64,000 bases of DNA from Marivirga atlantica (GCF_016734805.1 NZ_JAERQG010000002.1:186001-250000), one strand, 5' to 3'; positions 17,415 to 30,316 are shown, counted from the stretch's first letter. Notes: generated by a model from the letters alone, not told the origin. Numbers and translations: made by a program.

Positions 17415-18524
17415 TTAAATGCCAGCATTATACCTGAACATTGAAATATGCTTTCCTTCGGTAGTAAGGTAGGCACTCATTAAATTGGTAGTAAGGCAAG
17501 AATGAATCGGAAGACAATACAAAATGTCTCCAATTTTCACTTCATCAATAAATTGTTGCGGAGCATGTATAGTACCATGCTCTTGAGATAACTTCTTCAA
17601 GTAAACTCCATCAATAGGAGTACCCCACTTATTTTGTTTTTCATTGCTAGCCACCAGACCAAATATTTTCTGTTCGGTAGCGTCAATTATTGAGTCTTTT
17701 GAGAAATGTATGGCGCCACCGTAAATAATAATTTCATTTCTTTCAGGATGTTTAGCTACTACGGGGCAAGCAAGTGCAACAGCTATATCCTCATAACTAC
17801 ATGAACCAATGTTGGCTTGCATTACGTCATAAAAAACGAAATTTCCGGGTCTTATTTCATCTACTTCTTCGAAATCCTGACAGATGCTACAAGTTGGCGT
17901 ATCTCCATTTGAGATGATTAAATCTGGATATTCATTAATAAAATGAGCTTTAAGTTTTCTCATCTGACTTGAGGTATATTGATGAATTTCTTCTACCTCA
18001 GCTTTACTTTTGGCTTGGTAAGTATGTCCTGCATGTTGAAGAAATCCTTTAAAAGAGAGCTTATTGCCGTTAGTAATAACCTTAAGAATTTCTTCAATCA
18101 AATCATAATTAGAGGCATCTAAGCCGGTTCTGTGATAGCCGGCATCAATTTTTAAGAAAACACCTACTTTAGAATTAATATTCTTTAACAGAAATGAAGC
18201 CACTTCTTTCGATTCAATACAAAGGTTTAAATCAATTTTTTCAGCCAACTTATTGACAGCTTCTATCTCTAATATGTTGAAGGGAAAAGCAATGGTTATA
18301 TCATTCCATCCTGCATTGGCAAAATACTGAGCCATCTGAACAGATGAAACAGCACATTTGGTGACACCTTCTTCTTTAAACCATTCAGCTATTTCTGCAG
18401 ATTGATGCGTTTTAAAATGTGGTCTAAGATGAGCTTGATGTTTCCGAGCCTTGGTAAGCATTTTAAGAATATTCTTTTTGGCTGTTTCAGGGTTAATAAA
18501 TAGTGTCGGTCCTTTAATCTGCAT
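17415..18524 (-). CDS. D-threonine aldolase / D-serine dehydratase-like PLP enzyme
   Basis: 369 residues of the fold-type III (alanine racemase N-terminal-like) family. The PLP lysine is in RPHFKTHQ (Lys 38). Other expected pieces are FLKIDAGYHRTG, SNGDTPTCS and RPGNFVFYD. The C-terminal PIHSCLT supplies the His and Cys that bind the divalent metal in this family. It would cleave D-threonine or related D-3-hydroxy amino acids, or dehydrate D-serine; sequence alone does not separate these. Its gene is followed (on the minus strand) immediately by the stop of the M20 gene. Confidence 0.85.
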   Translation of the reverse strand: MQIKGPTLFINPETAKKNILKMLTKARKHQAHLRPHFKTHQSAEIAEWFKEEGVTKCAVSSVQMAQYFANAGWNDITIAFPFNILEIEAVNKLAEKIDLNLCIESKEVASFLLKNINSKVGVFLKIDAGYHRTGLDASNYDLIEEILKVITNGNKLSFKGFLQHAGHTYQAKSKAEVEEIHQYTSSQMRKLKAHFINEYPDLIISNGDTPTCSICQDFEEVDEIRPGNFVFYDVMQANIGSCSYEDIAVALACPVVAKHPERNEIIIYGGAIHFSKDSIIDATEQKIFGLVASNEKQNKWGTPIDGVYLKKLSQEHGTIHAPQQFIDEVKIGDILYCLPIHSCLTTNLMSAYLTTEGKHISMFRYNAGI

Positions 18525-18550
18525 ATATTCTTGAATTACTTTGCCAATCG

Positions 18551-19306
18551 CTAAAATGCTTCTACATAAACTAACTTTCCGCCATTGCTAACCTGCTGCT
18601 GTAAATCGGGCGCTCCAGTATAGTATACTATCCCAGCATTTTCCACCCTAACTTCTAATGTTTCCACAGCATTTACCCACATATTGTTATAACCCCTTTG
18701 TAAAATATCAGCTTCTCTGCAAACTAGATTTTTACCATCATATTGGCCATCGCCAAAGTAAGAAATCATTTGTAATTTATCGGTAAAGCCCGTTAAAGTG
18801 AAATTAGTTGCTGAATTACTAATTAGTCGAGTGTAGTTGTTGTTTACTGTTAGGTTGACCTCAGAAATAGCATTTTCTGTTCTAACTTGAAGATTGTTTC
18901 TTAAAGTATCTTTGTTTCTTATTTTACCGATGCTTAATGAAATAATGGTGTTGGTTGCTTTAGAAGTATACCACTTTAATTCTGGTTTATTGAAGTTCCT
19001 GACCCAACCACATCGGTTGTTATTATACACTAATAAGGAATCGTTGATACTTTCGAAATCAACTTTAGATAAGAGATTTTTTCCATAGCTAAGTTCAAAA
19101 TAATCGTCATTTTCTGTTTCAATAATTTCAACACTAATGTCATCATGAATAACCAAAGTCTCAAACGAATCAAATGTTGTAATGGTGACAGTTTCTAATT
19201 TACCTGACTCTTTAAAACAGTCTGGAGCATTTTCATTATTACAGCCAGATACGAGAAAGATGCTGAATAGAGGTGCTAAATATATTAATCTTCTTAAAAT
19301 CTCCAT
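18551..19306 (-). CDS. Lipoprotein with GIN/DUF2807 adhesin-head-like domain
   Basis: 251 residues. The lipobox FLVSGC puts the acylated Cys at 22. The body is all beta, with repeated short strands such as VRTENAISEVNLTVN and LEVRVENAGIVYYTG, the texture of the DUF2807 (putative auto-transporter adhesin head) family, where right-handed beta-helix-like turns end in Y-x-G. These are common single-copy lipoproteins in Bacteroidota with unknown roles. It overlaps the upstream PagL-like gene by 13 bases, so it is probably translated from the same transcript. Confidence 0.72.
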   Translation of the reverse strand: MEILRRLIYLAPLFSIFLVSGCNNENAPDCFKESGKLETVTITTFDSFETLVIHDDISVEIIETENDDYFELSYGKNLLSKVDFESINDSLLVYNNNRCGWVRNFNKPELKWYTSKATNTIISLSIGKIRNKDTLRNNLQVRTENAISEVNLTVNNNYTRLISNSATNFTLTGFTDKLQMISYFGDGQYDGKNLVCREADILQRGYNNMWVNAVETLEVRVENAGIVYYTGAPDLQQQVSNGGKLVYVEAF

Positions 19307-20394
19307 CCCAATCCAAATTCTACTTGCTCAGCTGTAGCAGCATGTGTTTTAAAAGATAGTTGTCCTAAAATGTGCTCATGAAAATGATACTTCAAACCAT
19401 AGCGTTGATAAGTGAAAAGATTTTTCTTACTAGGATCATAAACATAAAATCCAATTTGCGTAGTGAGGTATAGCGAGCCGAATTTAAGATCATGCCCTGC
19501 CACTAAAGCTACTCTTCGAAAATCTGGAATAGGGTCAGTCGAATTAACTAAGAACCAATCTGTTGCAATTTGCTCTTTTAATCCGAGACTATGGAAATAC
19601 TCTATTCCCAAACCAATGTCACTTTTTTTATTTAAGTATTTCTGGCCATATGCTATCAAGTTATAAAAAGGTTTTGGTTGTCTTACTTGCAAAGTGCGGG
19701 TATTTCTACCCCAGCTTCCAATTAAATATAATTTGTAATCATAAACGGATGTTCTTATCTCTTCTTCAATCACTTCATCTTTTCTAGAAATGATTTTGTA
19801 AGAAGCCCCTAAATTTGCAGTGACAATATTAATACCTCTATTCGGAGCTCTTTGAGCTCCATTACTGGCATGGGTAATATTTAAACTTGGTGTAATTGTG
19901 AACTTGTCACTTAATTGGTAGGAGAAAATGAGCCTTGGTTGTAGAAGCACACTATACCTACTAGTAACCATATTGTTTTGGTTATTAGTTTCTCTATTGT
20001 AGGGGTTGGTAGCAAATACTATCCCAGTTCCGACCCTAAAATAAAAAGAAGCTTTTTCTTTTTTAAAAAGCGGTATATCCATGGCTGCAGAGCCAATAAT
20101 AAGCTTACCCAACTTAGGGTTATGCAAGTCATAGTATGACAAACCATAATTCACAATAGGTTTGTTATATAAACTTTCCCAATCTCTACTACCATTAAGT
20201 TGTTGCTGCATGCTTATCTCAAAACCTGAAGGATTTGATACAGCCAGATGTGCAACATATTCATTATGCTTTAAGATGAACCCCTTAATTACCTGAGCAT
20301 TGAGGTTCCAGTCATAATGTTGAGTAGAACCAGAAAAAGCAAAGAGCAGCCAATATAATATGACCAAAAACAGTCGTTTTGTTAGAAACTTCAT
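19294..20394 (-). CDS. Acyloxyacyl hydrolase / PagL-like lipid A 3-O-deacylase
   Basis: 366 residues: a signal peptide (1-24), then amphipathic beta strands ending in an aromatic residue (EFGLGWRF), as expected for an outer-membrane barrel. ITHASNGAQRAPNRGIN near 173-189 contains the His-x-Ser (H175, S177) and PNxGxN pattern of PagL-type deacylases. These remove the 3-O acyl chain of lipid A and so alter the outer leaflet. It lies 3 bases after thyA and overlaps the lipoprotein gene downstream; the link to thymidylate synthase is probably just operon sharing. Confidence 0.75.
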   Translation of the reverse strand: MKFLTKRLFLVILYWLLFAFSGSTQHYDWNLNAQVIKGFILKHNEYVAHLAVSNPSGFEISMQQQLNGSRDWESLYNKPIVNYGLSYYDLHNPKLGKLIIGSAAMDIPLFKKEKASFYFRVGTGIVFATNPYNRETNNQNNMVTSRYSVLLQPRLIFSYQLSDKFTITPSLNITHASNGAQRAPNRGINIVTANLGASYKIISRKDEVIEEEIRTSVYDYKLYLIGSWGRNTRTLQVRQPKPFYNLIAYGQKYLNKKSDIGLGIEYFHSLGLKEQIATDWFLVNSTDPIPDFRRVALVAGHDLKFGSLYLTTQIGFYVYDPSKKNLFTYQRYGLKYHFHEHILGQLSFKTHAATAEQVEFGLGWRF

Positions 20395-20397
20395 TTA

Positions 20398-21192
20398 TTA
20401 AACCGCTACTGGTGCTTTAATATGTGGGTGATACTGGTAATCCTGCAATTCGAAGTCTTCAAACTTAAATTCGAAAATATCTTTTACATCAGGATTGATT
20501 TTCATAGTTGGCAACGGATAAGGCTCGCGACTAAGCTGTAGCTCAGTTTGTTCCATGTGATTAGAATATAAATGAGCATCACCAAGTGTGTGAACAAAGT
20601 CGCCTGGTTCCAGATCACAAACCTGTGCCATCATCATGGTTAATAAGGCATAAGAAGCAATATTGAAAGGAACCCCTAAAAACACATCGGCAGATCGCTG
20701 ATACAACTGGCATGAAAGTTTACCATCGGCTACGTAAAACTGGAAAAAAGCATGACAAGGAGGTAGCGCCATATTAGGAATATCGGCTACATTCCAGGCA
20801 CTAACAATCATTCTACGAGAATTTGGTGTGTTTTTAATCTGATTTATAACCTCTTTAATTTGGTCTATGTGTTTGCCATCTGGCGTTGGCCAGTTTCTCC
20901 ATTGGCTTCCATAAACAGGGCCCAGATTCCCATCTTCATCGGCCCATTCATCCCAAATCGAAACTCCATTCTCCTTTAAATATTTTATGTTAGTATCACC
21001 TTGTAAAAACCATAGCAACTCGTGAATAATAGACCTCAAGTGGCACTTTTTTGTAGTTACTAGTGGAAACCCTTCCTGTAAATCAAAGCGCATTTGGTAG
21101 CCGAATACACTTTTTGTTCCCGTCCCGGTTCTATCTCCTTTCTGAACGCCATGATCCAGAATGTGCTGCATTAATTCGTGATACTGCTTCAT
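20398..21192 (-). CDS. thyA: Thymidylate synthase
   Basis: 264 residues, the same length as the E. coli enzyme. The phosphate-binding [13 protein letters not shown] (19-31), the catalytic cysteine in [10 protein letters not shown] (about 146), [20 protein letters not shown] and HLYSNH are all present. The C-terminus IKAPVAV is the usual closing segment. It makes dTMP from dUMP with methylene-tetrahydrofolate in the cytoplasm. A -7 promoter element sits 20 bases upstream. Confidence 0.98.
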   Translation of the reverse strand: MKQYHELMQHILDHGVQKGDRTGTGTKSVFGYQMRFDLQEGFPLVTTKKCHLRSIIHELLWFLQGDTNIKYLKENGVSIWDEWADEDGNLGPVYGSQWRNWPTPDGKHIDQIKEVINQIKNTPNSRRMIVSAWNVADIPNMALPPCHAFFQFYVADGKLSCQLYQRSADVFLGVPFNIASYALLTMMMAQVCDLEPGDFVHTLGDAHLYSNHMEQTELQLSREPYPLPTMKINPDVKDIFEFKFEDFELQDYQYHPHIKAPVAV

Positions 21193-21211
21193 GATTTTTC
21201 TAGTTTGACCT

Positions 21212-21219
21212 CAAAATTA
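21212..21219 (-). promoter_or_regulatory. Candidate -7 promoter element of thyA
   Basis: The minus strand reads TAATTTTG, an exact TAnnTTTG match 20 bases before the thyA ATG. I see no TTTG at the usual 19-21 nt spacing, so support is partial. Confidence 0.4.
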
Positions 21220-21335
21220 TAAAATTACTGGGAGCTCTTACCCTTTTACCCAATAAAAATATACCTAAAGCTAAAGCTGTTTTTCTAAACAATTTTAACT
21301 AGTCAATTATTCTTACCTTAACATAGGTATAGCAT

Positions 21336-21494
21336 ATGAATGGAGTGAAAAAGGAACATCTTCCCAGTAAGATATGTCCTGTCTGCAGATTGCCATTTAG
21401 CTGGCGTAAGAAGTGGGAAAGAAACTGGGAACGTGTAAAGTATTGTAGTGAAAGGTGCAGGAGGGAGGCTAAATTAAAAAGAAGTACATCATGA
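21336..21494 (+). CDS. DUF2256 small zinc-finger-like protein
   Basis: A 52-codon gene running from the ATG at 21336 to a TGA at 21492-21494. The product has [18 protein letters not shown] and KYCSERCR, the four-cysteine arrangement (CxxC ... CxxxC) of the DUF2256 family, so zinc binding is likely. Family members are 45-60 residues and of unknown function. Its TGA overlaps the ATG of the NAD(P)HX repair gene (ATGA), so the two are translationally coupled. Confidence 0.85.
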   Translation: MNGVKKEHLPSKICPVCRLPFSWRKKWERNWERVKYCSERCRREAKLKRSTS

Positions 21495-22984
21495 AGATTT
21501 TTACAGTTGATAAAATACGAGAGGCTGATCAATTTACGATTGAGAATGAGCCGATCAGTTCTCTTAACTTAATGGAAAGAGCCAGTACCCAAGTAGCTCA
21601 GTGGATTTTAAAGTATTTTCCTAAATATTACAGGCCGATTATTGTTGCAGGTAAGGGAAATAATGGAGGTGATGGATTAGCTATCGCAAGAATGCTCGCT
21701 ACTTTTGGTTATCAAACAAAGGTGTATTTAGCAATGGGCACTGATGGTTCAGATGATTTTAACGCCAACCTTGAAAGGCTTGATAATGGAAGAGTTGATA
21801 TCATAGAAGGATATCAAAGTTTAAAAGAAAGGGCAATTGATAAAAATATACTATGGATAGATGCACTCTTTGGTTCTGGCTTATCAAGACCTATCGAAGG
21901 AGGTCTGGCTGAATTAATCGATTATATTAATAAAGCCGAAGGTAAAAAAATAGCTATAGATATTCCCTCAGGATTATTTGCTGATCAACCGACTGAAGGT
22001 AAGTCCATTTTTCAGGCGGACACAACTTTAAGCTTTCAGTTTCCGAAGCTGGCTTTTCTTATTCCCGAAAATGAAGCATATGTTGGTGATTGGACTATTT
22101 TGGATATAGGTTTGAGTCGAGAATACATTGATCAAACTGAAAGTTCGTTTGAATTAACAAAGCATATTAAGCTTACTAAAGCTTCAAAATTTGCGCATAA
22201 AGGTGATCGAGGAAGATGCACTATTATAGCCGGAGGTTATACAAGAATGGGAGCAGCTGTTCTTGCTGCTCGAGCAGCTCTCCATAGTGGAATAGGTTTA
22301 ATTACAGTGCAAAGTTGTCAGAAAACAATCAATGTGGTGCAGCAAAGTATTCCTGAAGCATTAATTCTTAAAGACTGCAATGAATATAGTTTAGGAGATT
22401 TTTTGGAATATGGAAATCAGGATGTTCTTGTTGTTGGCCCCGCCTTAGGTTTTGCAGAGAAAACTAAGAAACTATTCGTTGAGATTCTGAAAAATTATAA
22501 AGGACAACTAGTTCTTGATGCTGATGCACTAACCTATCTATCGGAAAATACCGAACTTTTACAACTCTTACCCAAAGGAACAATTTTGACTCCTCATATT
22601 GGTGAGTTTGATAGGTTGTTCGGAAAACATGATAATCACTTCGATAGATTGAAGAAGCTTCAGCAGAAAGCTAAAAAGCACCAAATTATTATTTTATTAA
22701 AGGGTAAGTATTCAGCTATTGCCAGCCCAGAGGGACAGATTTATTTTAATTCAACTGGTAATAATAGCATGGCAAAAGGTGGAAGTGGCGATGTACTTGC
22801 TGGAATGATTGGAGGAATGTTTCCTTTAACCAAAAATCCACTTCAAACAGCTATAAATGCTGCATTCTTACATGGTCTCTCAGGCGATATTGCTACAGAT
22901 ACATATGACGAAGATTATGTAACTCCATCTATTTTAATAGAAAACTTACATTTGGCACAAAAAATGTGCACTCAAACACAATAA
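21491..22984 (+). CDS. nnr: Bifunctional NAD(P)HX epimerase / ADP-dependent NAD(P)HX dehydratase
   Basis: 497 residues. The N-terminal YjeF_N epimerase (about 1-210) has [16 protein letters not shown] near 54-69 and IDIPSGL. The C-terminal ribokinase-like dehydratase (about 220-495) has [17 protein letters not shown] and [15 protein letters not shown] near 435-450. Together they repair the damaged hydrated forms of NADH and NADPH. This is the usual bacterial two-domain length. It starts inside the DUF2256 stop codon. Confidence 0.96.
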   Translation: MKIFTVDKIREADQFTIENEPISSLNLMERASTQVAQWILKYFPKYYRPIIVAGKGNNGGDGLAIARMLATFGYQTKVYLAMGTDGSDDFNANLERLDNGRVDIIEGYQSLKERAIDKNILWIDALFGSGLSRPIEGGLAELIDYINKAEGKKIAIDIPSGLFADQPTEGKSIFQADTTLSFQFPKLAFLIPENEAYVGDWTILDIGLSREYIDQTESSFELTKHIKLTKASKFAHKGDRGRCTIIAGGYTRMGAAVLAARAALHSGIGLITVQSCQKTINVVQQSIPEALILKDCNEYSLGDFLEYGNQDVLVVGPALGFAEKTKKLFVEILKNYKGQLVLDADALTYLSENTELLQLLPKGTILTPHIGEFDRLFGKHDNHFDRLKKLQQKAKKHQIIILLKGKYSAIASPEGQIYFNSTGNNSMAKGGSGDVLAGMIGGMFPLTKNPLQTAINAAFLHGLSGDIATDTYDEDYVTPSILIENLHLAQKMCTQTQ

Positions 22985-23025
22985 ATCGGAAAACATATAT
23001 TACTTTCAACCGTACAATTTATCTA

Positions 23026-23394
23026 ATGCGAAAGCTGTTTATAACATATTGTCTATTTATTACCGGAATCATTGGTATTCACAATGTGGGTATTTCTAAA
23101 CCACATGTTTTGAATGTTACTGATTCTAATACTGATAGCGAAGTTGTTGAACCTTTCGATGTCTATCCCAATCCTGCTACAGACTATGTGTTTGTCAAAT
23201 TTGATGAGCATATTGCTAACGATGCTTCAATAGAAGTTAGAAGCTTTATAGGCAATAAAATGACTGTAGAATCGGAACTACAAAGCACAGATCTGATTAA
23301 ATTGAATATTGCAGATATCCCTGCAGGCCACTATTACATAGTAATCACTATTGATGGTGCCAGCTCATTGAAGAAGTTTGTGAAGCACAAATAA
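23026..23394 (+). CDS. Small secreted protein with T9SS-like C-terminal domain
   Basis: 122 residues from the ATG at 23026. That start gives a clean signal peptide (KLFITYCLFITGIIGI), whereas the earlier in-frame ATG at 22966 would overlap nnr. The remainder is almost only a sorting-type domain: FDVYPNPATDYVFVKF, LNIADIPAGHYYIVITIDG, SLKKFVKHK. As with some other short Bacteroidota proteins there is hardly any passenger, so its role is unclear. It may be exported by T9SS or may simply be a free-standing domain of that fold. Confidence 0.65.
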   Translation: MRKLFITYCLFITGIIGIHNVGISKPHVLNVTDSNTDSEVVEPFDVYPNPATDYVFVKFDEHIANDASIEVRSFIGNKMTVESELQSTDLIKLNIADIPAGHYYIVITIDGASSLKKFVKHK

Positions 23395-23527
23395 TCCTTT
23401 TACTCCTCTTTTATCATTCTTCCTAATTTCTATAAGCCACAATATTTGTGTACTTTTCAATGATGAATATTGATATTTCAGCATAGATTTATCGACTTTT
23501 TTAGTTGAACCCTAGTTTGGATATAAC

Positions 23528-24199
23528 ATGAATATTAAGAAAAACTTATACTGGCTGGCGGCTATAGGTGAAATTGTAGCTATTTATTTTGAGATTAACT
23601 GGCTACATCAAATAAGCAAACCTTTATTAATGATCACTCTCCTAATCTTTTTTTGGAGTGAATCTGACCATCGAAAGGATGAAAAATGGGTAAGGCACGT
23701 TACGCTGGCTTTGGCATTCTCATGGATAGGAGATATTATGTTGATGTTTACACATCTTAACTTCCTTCTTTTCTTTGCTGGGCTTGCGGCATTTTTGGTT
23801 GCACATATTGTTTACATCATTGCTTACATCAGGGCGACTTACAAGAATTCATTAAACATTAAGTTTTCTGTTATGCCAATTTTATTTCTTGGCTATTTTA
23901 TTTTACTGGCCTATTTAATTATTCCATATGTGGATACAATTATTCAGGTACCTATAACGGTTTATGCAGTTATACTTTTCTTGATGATTTCAGCGGCTTA
24001 TTTTAGAAAAGGCAATACCAACCCTCTCAGTTTTCAGTGGGTATTTGTTGGAGCCATCCTGTTCATTGTGTCCGATTCACTTTTGGCAATAAATCGTTTT
24101 TCGCAGACTATTCCATTCGCAAATATTGCAGTAATGGTTACTTATATAGCTGCACAATGGCTAATTGTTAAGGGTTTGCTTAAACATGATCCAAAATAA
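23528..24199 (+). CDS. Lysoplasmalogenase (YhhN/TMEM86 family)
   Basis: 223 residues, almost entirely hydrophobic with seven or eight membrane helices. FSWIGDIMLMF near 69-79 and the late FIVSDSLLAINRF near 180 are the conserved Asp-containing motifs of YhhN proteins (GDxxL and xSD). Characterised relatives hydrolyse the vinyl-ether bond of lysoplasmalogens. The bacterial function is less clear. It is a single gene between nnr and the methionine operon. Confidence 0.82.
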   Translation: MNIKKNLYWLAAIGEIVAIYFEINWLHQISKPLLMITLLIFFWSESDHRKDEKWVRHVTLALAFSWIGDIMLMFTHLNFLLFFAGLAAFLVAHIVYIIAYIRATYKNSLNIKFSVMPILFLGYFILLAYLIIPYVDTIIQVPITVYAVILFLMISAAYFRKGNTNPLSFQWVFVGAILFIVSDSLLAINRFSQTIPFANIAVMVTYIAAQWLIVKGLLKHDPK

Positions 24200-24281
24200 T
24201 TATTGTTAAATAGTTGTTTTGACAGAATAAAAATGTGTTTATGTGAAAAATACAGAATCAGTATTTATTTTTCACTAATTG

Positions 24282-24315
24282 TTTTGAGATTCCAAAAAAT
24301 GTTTTGATACATTTG
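24282..24315 (+). promoter_or_regulatory. Promoter of the S-box leader / methionine operon
   Basis: TTTTG at 24282-24286, 21 nt, then TACATTTG at 24308-24315: both elements match the Bacteroidota consensus at correct spacing. The predicted start near 24320 lies about 20 nt before the riboswitch. Confidence 0.7.
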
Positions 24316-24342
24316 AATCATATAATCGGAATCAATTTATAA

Positions 24343-24425
24343 AGAAGAGGCGAGAGACAGGCTTGTTGACCCTCTGGCAACCTGAGTGAACAAGGTGCCA
24401 AATCCTGCTCCGAATTTGGGAACTA
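24343..24425 (+). ncRNA. SAM-I (S-box) riboswitch
   Basis: The segment contains GAGAGACAGGCTTG, GACCCTCTGGCAACCT, AAGGTGCCAAATCC and TGCTCC in order, the conserved core of the S-box: k-turn side of P2, GCAACC junction, the GGTGCCAAxTCC block and the P4 region. The compact form with CTCTGGCAACCT is common in Bacteroidota. It precedes osmC-like, metY, metX and hom, so high S-adenosylmethionine would lower expression of methionine synthesis genes. The exact P1 pairing and the switch to an expression-platform structure were not folded. Confidence 0.88.
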
Positions 24426-24439
24426 TAAATTGCAAAACA

Positions 24440-24568
24440 ATGAACAATCACAATCTCGGTGCGCTGAGCACAACACTCCAAAATCTTTCAGAATTACATT
24501 TTGTTAATCATCAAATAGTTTCTCCGCAAATTATTTGTTGTTGTCGCTGTATGCGAATGTGTAAGTAA
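24440..24568 (+). CDS. Cys/Met-rich leader peptide ORF (putative attenuator peptide)
   Basis: A 42-codon ORF starts about 15 nt after the riboswitch (ATG at 24440, preceded by an A-rich GCAAAACA). Its last eleven residues are ICCCRCMRMCK: five Cys and two Met codons within nine codons (24536-24562) right before the TAA. No known protein domain is visible. Position, length and the terminal run of the very amino acids made by the operon fit a leader peptide whose ribosome stalling reports cysteinyl- and methionyl-tRNA supply. An in-frame ATG at 24386 lies inside the riboswitch core and is an unlikely start. This is inference; nothing here proves translation. Confidence 0.6.
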   Translation: MNNHNLGALSTTLQNLSELHFVNHQIVSPQIICCCRCMRMCK

Positions 24569-24591
24569 GCTTACTATCAATCTTTTTGGGT

Positions 24592-24640
24592 TATAGCTTT
24601 TGGTGCCAGTGGTACGCTTTGGCTATATCTCACTTCTTTT
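24592..24640 (+). terminator. Candidate attenuator hairpin downstream of the leader ORF
   Basis: TATAGC (24592-24597) pairs with GCTATA (24622-24627), and GTGCC pairs with GGTAC around AGT inside, leaving an internal loop. A pyrimidine-rich TCTCACTTCTTTT follows. It starts 24 nt after the leader stop codon, close enough for ribosome position to matter. A 12-nt palindrome AGTAAGCTTACT (24564-24575) overlaps that stop and could form an alternative structure. Stability was not calculated. Confidence 0.4.
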
Positions 24641-24666
24641 AATTTTCACATTTTTATTTATTTATC

Positions 24667-27392
<2,726 letters not shown>

Positions 27393-27402
<10 letters not shown>

Positions 27403-28568
27403 CAAAGGTGGCTATTTTTGGTCTCGGCACTGTAGGACAAGGAGTTTTCGAAAAGTTAAATTCTACAGCATCCAGTACTATACAGGTAGAAGCAGTTGTA
27501 GTTAAAAATGAACAAAAAGAGAGAGATGTAAATGGCTATTGTCATCTTTTGAAATCAGAGAATGATGTTTTTTCTAACGATGATATTCAAGTTATTATAG
27601 AACTCATCAACGACTATGAGCAGGCATACCACATTGTCAAGAAGGCTCTGAGTGAGGGTAGAACAGTTATAACTGCCAATAAAAAGATGCTTTCCTTCTA
27701 TCTGGAAGAACTTCTGCAAATTGCTGAAGTAAACGGTTCACACTTGTATTATGAAGCGGCAGTTTGCGGCAGTATTCCTATAATTAATTTGTTAAATGGA
27801 TTCTATACGGGTAATAGACCTGTAGGTCTAAAAGCAATTGCTAATGGTACCAGCAATTACATTTTAAGTAAACTTAATAATGGTGAAACTAATTTTGACA
27901 TGGTTTTGAAAAAAGCCCAAGATGCTGGTTTTGCTGAAGTTGATCCATCAGATGATGTAAAGGGTTTTGATGCCAGGGCCAAATTACAACTAATGATGCT
28001 TCATGCTTTTGGAGTATTAGTAGACCCATTACAAATACCTTCATTTGCTATTAGTGTGGTGAATGAAGAGATTATTCTTTTTGCCAAGAAGTACAATTTG
28101 AGTGTTAAGCTGATAGCCTCAGGGGAGGTGTTTGATAATAAGATTAATGCTAGCGTAATCCCTCATTTCATTAATGATAAAAACTCTTTTAATGATGTTG
28201 AGGAAGAACAAAATCAGGTAGTTGTAACTAATCAGTTATCTGGTGAGCAGATTTTTAGAGGGAAAGGTGCTGGGAAATATCCGACTACACAATCTGTTTT
28301 AGCTGATTTAGAATTAATAAAAAAGGGTATTTCTTATAATTCGGAATATTTAAAAGCAGAAATTTCTAATAGAGATGATGATTACTTTTACCTCTTTAAC
28401 AAAGGTGGCAATAATGAGATACTGCATGATTTTGAAATTCTTTTTAGTGAGAGATCACATTATATAGTAAAAACTAATATTCGTAAACTGGATAAATTGG
28501 TAAAAGTCAATCAAGAAATTTTTGTAGCCCAAGTTGACATTTCAGACTTCGACTTTCTCTCGCTTTAG
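27393..28568 (+). CDS. hom: Homoserine dehydrogenase
   Basis: 391 residues. The NAD(P) motif FGLGTVGQGVFEKLN is at 8-22. The catalytic region IANGTSNYILSKLNNG (about 148-163) is followed by AGFAEVDPSDDVKGFDARAK near 178-197, which contains the acidic and Lys residues that position homoserine and aspartate semialdehyde. The C-terminal region after about 310 is not a recognisable ACT domain to me. It makes homoserine for the acetyltransferase encoded just before it. With metX and metY it forms a compact homoserine-to-homocysteine module. Confidence 0.92.
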
Positions 28569-28633
28569 CTTTGTTAATTTTAGGAGACTACGATAATTTT
28601 TGTGAACTTCCAGCATCAATTAAACACTAGTAA

Positions 28634-29545
28634 ATGAAGATTGCCGTATTATCAAGAAATCCTAAACTATATTCAACAAGAAGACTCATTGAAGCAACTA
28701 CCGAAAAAGGTCATGAAGCTTTGATTTTAGACCATATGCACTGTGATATCATCATGGATGAGGATGGTCCTTCAATTTATTATCATGGTAAAAGGTTAGA
28801 GAAAATTGATGCTATTATACCAAGAATTGGTGCATCTGTTACTTTCTATGGCACAGCTGTAGTTCGTCAGTTTGAGATGATGAAAACATTCAGCGCGGTA
28901 GATTCACTTGCTATTACGCGCTCAAGAGATAAGCTGAGAAGTTTGCAAATACTATCAAGAAGTGGATTAGGTATGCCAAGAACGGCTTTTACAAATCGTT
29001 CTGAGAATGCTGGAGATTACATTCTGGAGCATTTGGGTAAAGCGCCTGTAGTGCTTAAACTTTTAGAAGGAACTCAAGGGTTAGGAGTAGTACTTGCTGA
29101 AACAAGAAAGGCTGCCGAGTCGGTAATAGAAGCTTTTGAAGGCTTAAAAGCCAGGGTAATAATGCAGGAGTTTATTAAGGAAGCAGGTGGAGCAGATATA
29201 CGAGTTTTTGTTGTCGATGGTGAAGTAGTTGGAGCTATGAAGCGTCAGGGTAAAGAGGGTGAATTTAGAAGTAATTTACATAGAGGAGGTTCCGCTAATG
29301 TTATTAAGCTATCAAGAGCTGAAAAATCTGCTGCACTAACAGCAGCAAAGGCCATGGGATTGGCTATTGCCGGTGTTGATATGCTTCAATCTAGCAGAGG
29401 GCCACTGATTTTGGAAGTAAACTCATCACCAGGTTTAGAGGGTATTGAGAAAGCCACAAACGTAGATATTGCTGGGAAAATTATAGAGTATATAGAAAGA
29501 GGCAAGCAGAAAAAGAGGCTACCAAAGGATAAGGTTAAAGCTTAA
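28634..29545 (+). CDS. rimK: RimK-type ATP-grasp ligase (ribosomal protein S6-glutamate ligase-like)
   Basis: 303 residues, the E. coli RimK length. The N-terminus [19 protein letters not shown] and the ATP-grasp motifs [52 protein letters not shown] and [13 protein letters not shown] (metal-binding E and N) are intact. RimK adds glutamate residues to the C-terminus of ribosomal protein S6; close relatives make other amide bonds. It is convergent with the TIGR04283-like gene, and their stop codons overlap in TTAA. Confidence 0.9.
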   Translation: MKIAVLSRNPKLYSTRRLIEATTEKGHEALILDHMHCDIIMDEDGPSIYYHGKRLEKIDAIIPRIGASVTFYGTAVVRQFEMMKTFSAVDSLAITRSRDKLRSLQILSRSGLGMPRTAFTNRSENAGDYILEHLGKAPVVLKLLEGTQGLGVVLAETRKAAESVIEAFEGLKARVIMQEFIKEAGGADIRVFVVDGEVVGAMKRQGKEGEFRSNLHRGGSANVIKLSRAEKSAALTAAKAMGLAIAGVDMLQSSRGPLILEVNSSPGLEGIEKATNVDIAGKIIEYIERGKQKKRLPKDKVKA

Positions 29546-30261
29546 CAATCTTTAGGGTGGCTAATAAGTTTGTAGTAAGTATCTTTTAATATTTCTGGTT
29601 CAACGCCTTTCATAAACATTCGAAATACCTTCAGGTTGGCCATGTTAACCTGAAAATAGGTGTTTGAATCATACTTTCTTGCAGAGACTAAAGTGCTTTT
29701 GGGCATAACTACAAACTTATTTTTCTTCCAAAGTCTTTTAATTAATTCAAAATCTTCCATTACAACATAGCGTTCATCAAAGCCGTCAGCTTCAAGAAAT
29801 AAAGATTTTTTTATAAAAAGGGTTTGATCTCCCCCACGGCACCATAAGAACTTGAATCGGGTAAATAATGAGTTGACAAACAGCAATGGATGTCTTGATT
29901 TGAACTTAAAGCGGAAGCATCCGAAATCATAGCCTTTTTTGATGTGCTTGTTTATGTCTTTAAAAAATGTTTTCGGAGGCTCAACATCTGCATGTACAAA
30001 ATATAGCGTATTAGCTTTAGCTAATTTAGCTCCTTCATTCATTTGGTGAGCCCTTGAAGCCTGTTTAGTTGAAATAACTTTTATGTTTAACTGCTCTGCA
30101 AGATCAGCCGTGTTGTCAGTACTGTTTGCATCAGCTACAATAATTTCAATATGATTACTATCAGGGCTGCTTTTCAAGAGAGTAATAAGGTTTTGAATGT
30201 TAGCAGCTTCGTTTAATGTCGGAATAATGACAGATAATCGTATATTATTTGCTTGCGGCAT
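29542..30261 (-). CDS. TIGR04283-like GT2 glycosyltransferase
   Basis: 239 residues. The GT-A start [21 protein letters not shown] (split here as [12 protein letters not shown] and NIQNLITLL), the nucleotide-binding [14 protein letters not shown] and the metal-binding FVHADVEPP (near 92-100) are clear. The family TIGR04283 is annotated in connection with arsenosugar synthesis and often lies near DUF547 proteins, as here, where the DUF547 gene is divergent by 55 bp. No arsenic-methylating or radical-SAM partner is present in this window, so that role is unsupported locally. Confidence 0.82.
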   Translation of the reverse strand: MPQANNIRLSVIIPTLNEAANIQNLITLLKSSPDSNHIEIIVADANSTDNTADLAEQLNIKVISTKQASRAHQMNEGAKLAKANTLYFVHADVEPPKTFFKDINKHIKKGYDFGCFRFKFKSRHPLLFVNSLFTRFKFLWCRGGDQTLFIKKSLFLEADGFDERYVVMEDFELIKRLWKKNKFVVMPKSTLVSARKYDSNTYFQVNMANLKVFRMFMKGVEPEILKDTYYKLISHPKDC

Positions 30262-30316
30262 CTAAATCTTGAGTGTTTCCGTAAATGGTTAAAGTCAAAC
30301 TTACGAATAATTCATT

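Noticed and set aside
24386-24568. Longer 60-codon reading of the leader ORF starting inside the riboswitch
   Set aside because: Its first 18 codons cover the conserved S-box core, so coding there is implausible; the ATG at 24440 after the riboswitch is the better start.
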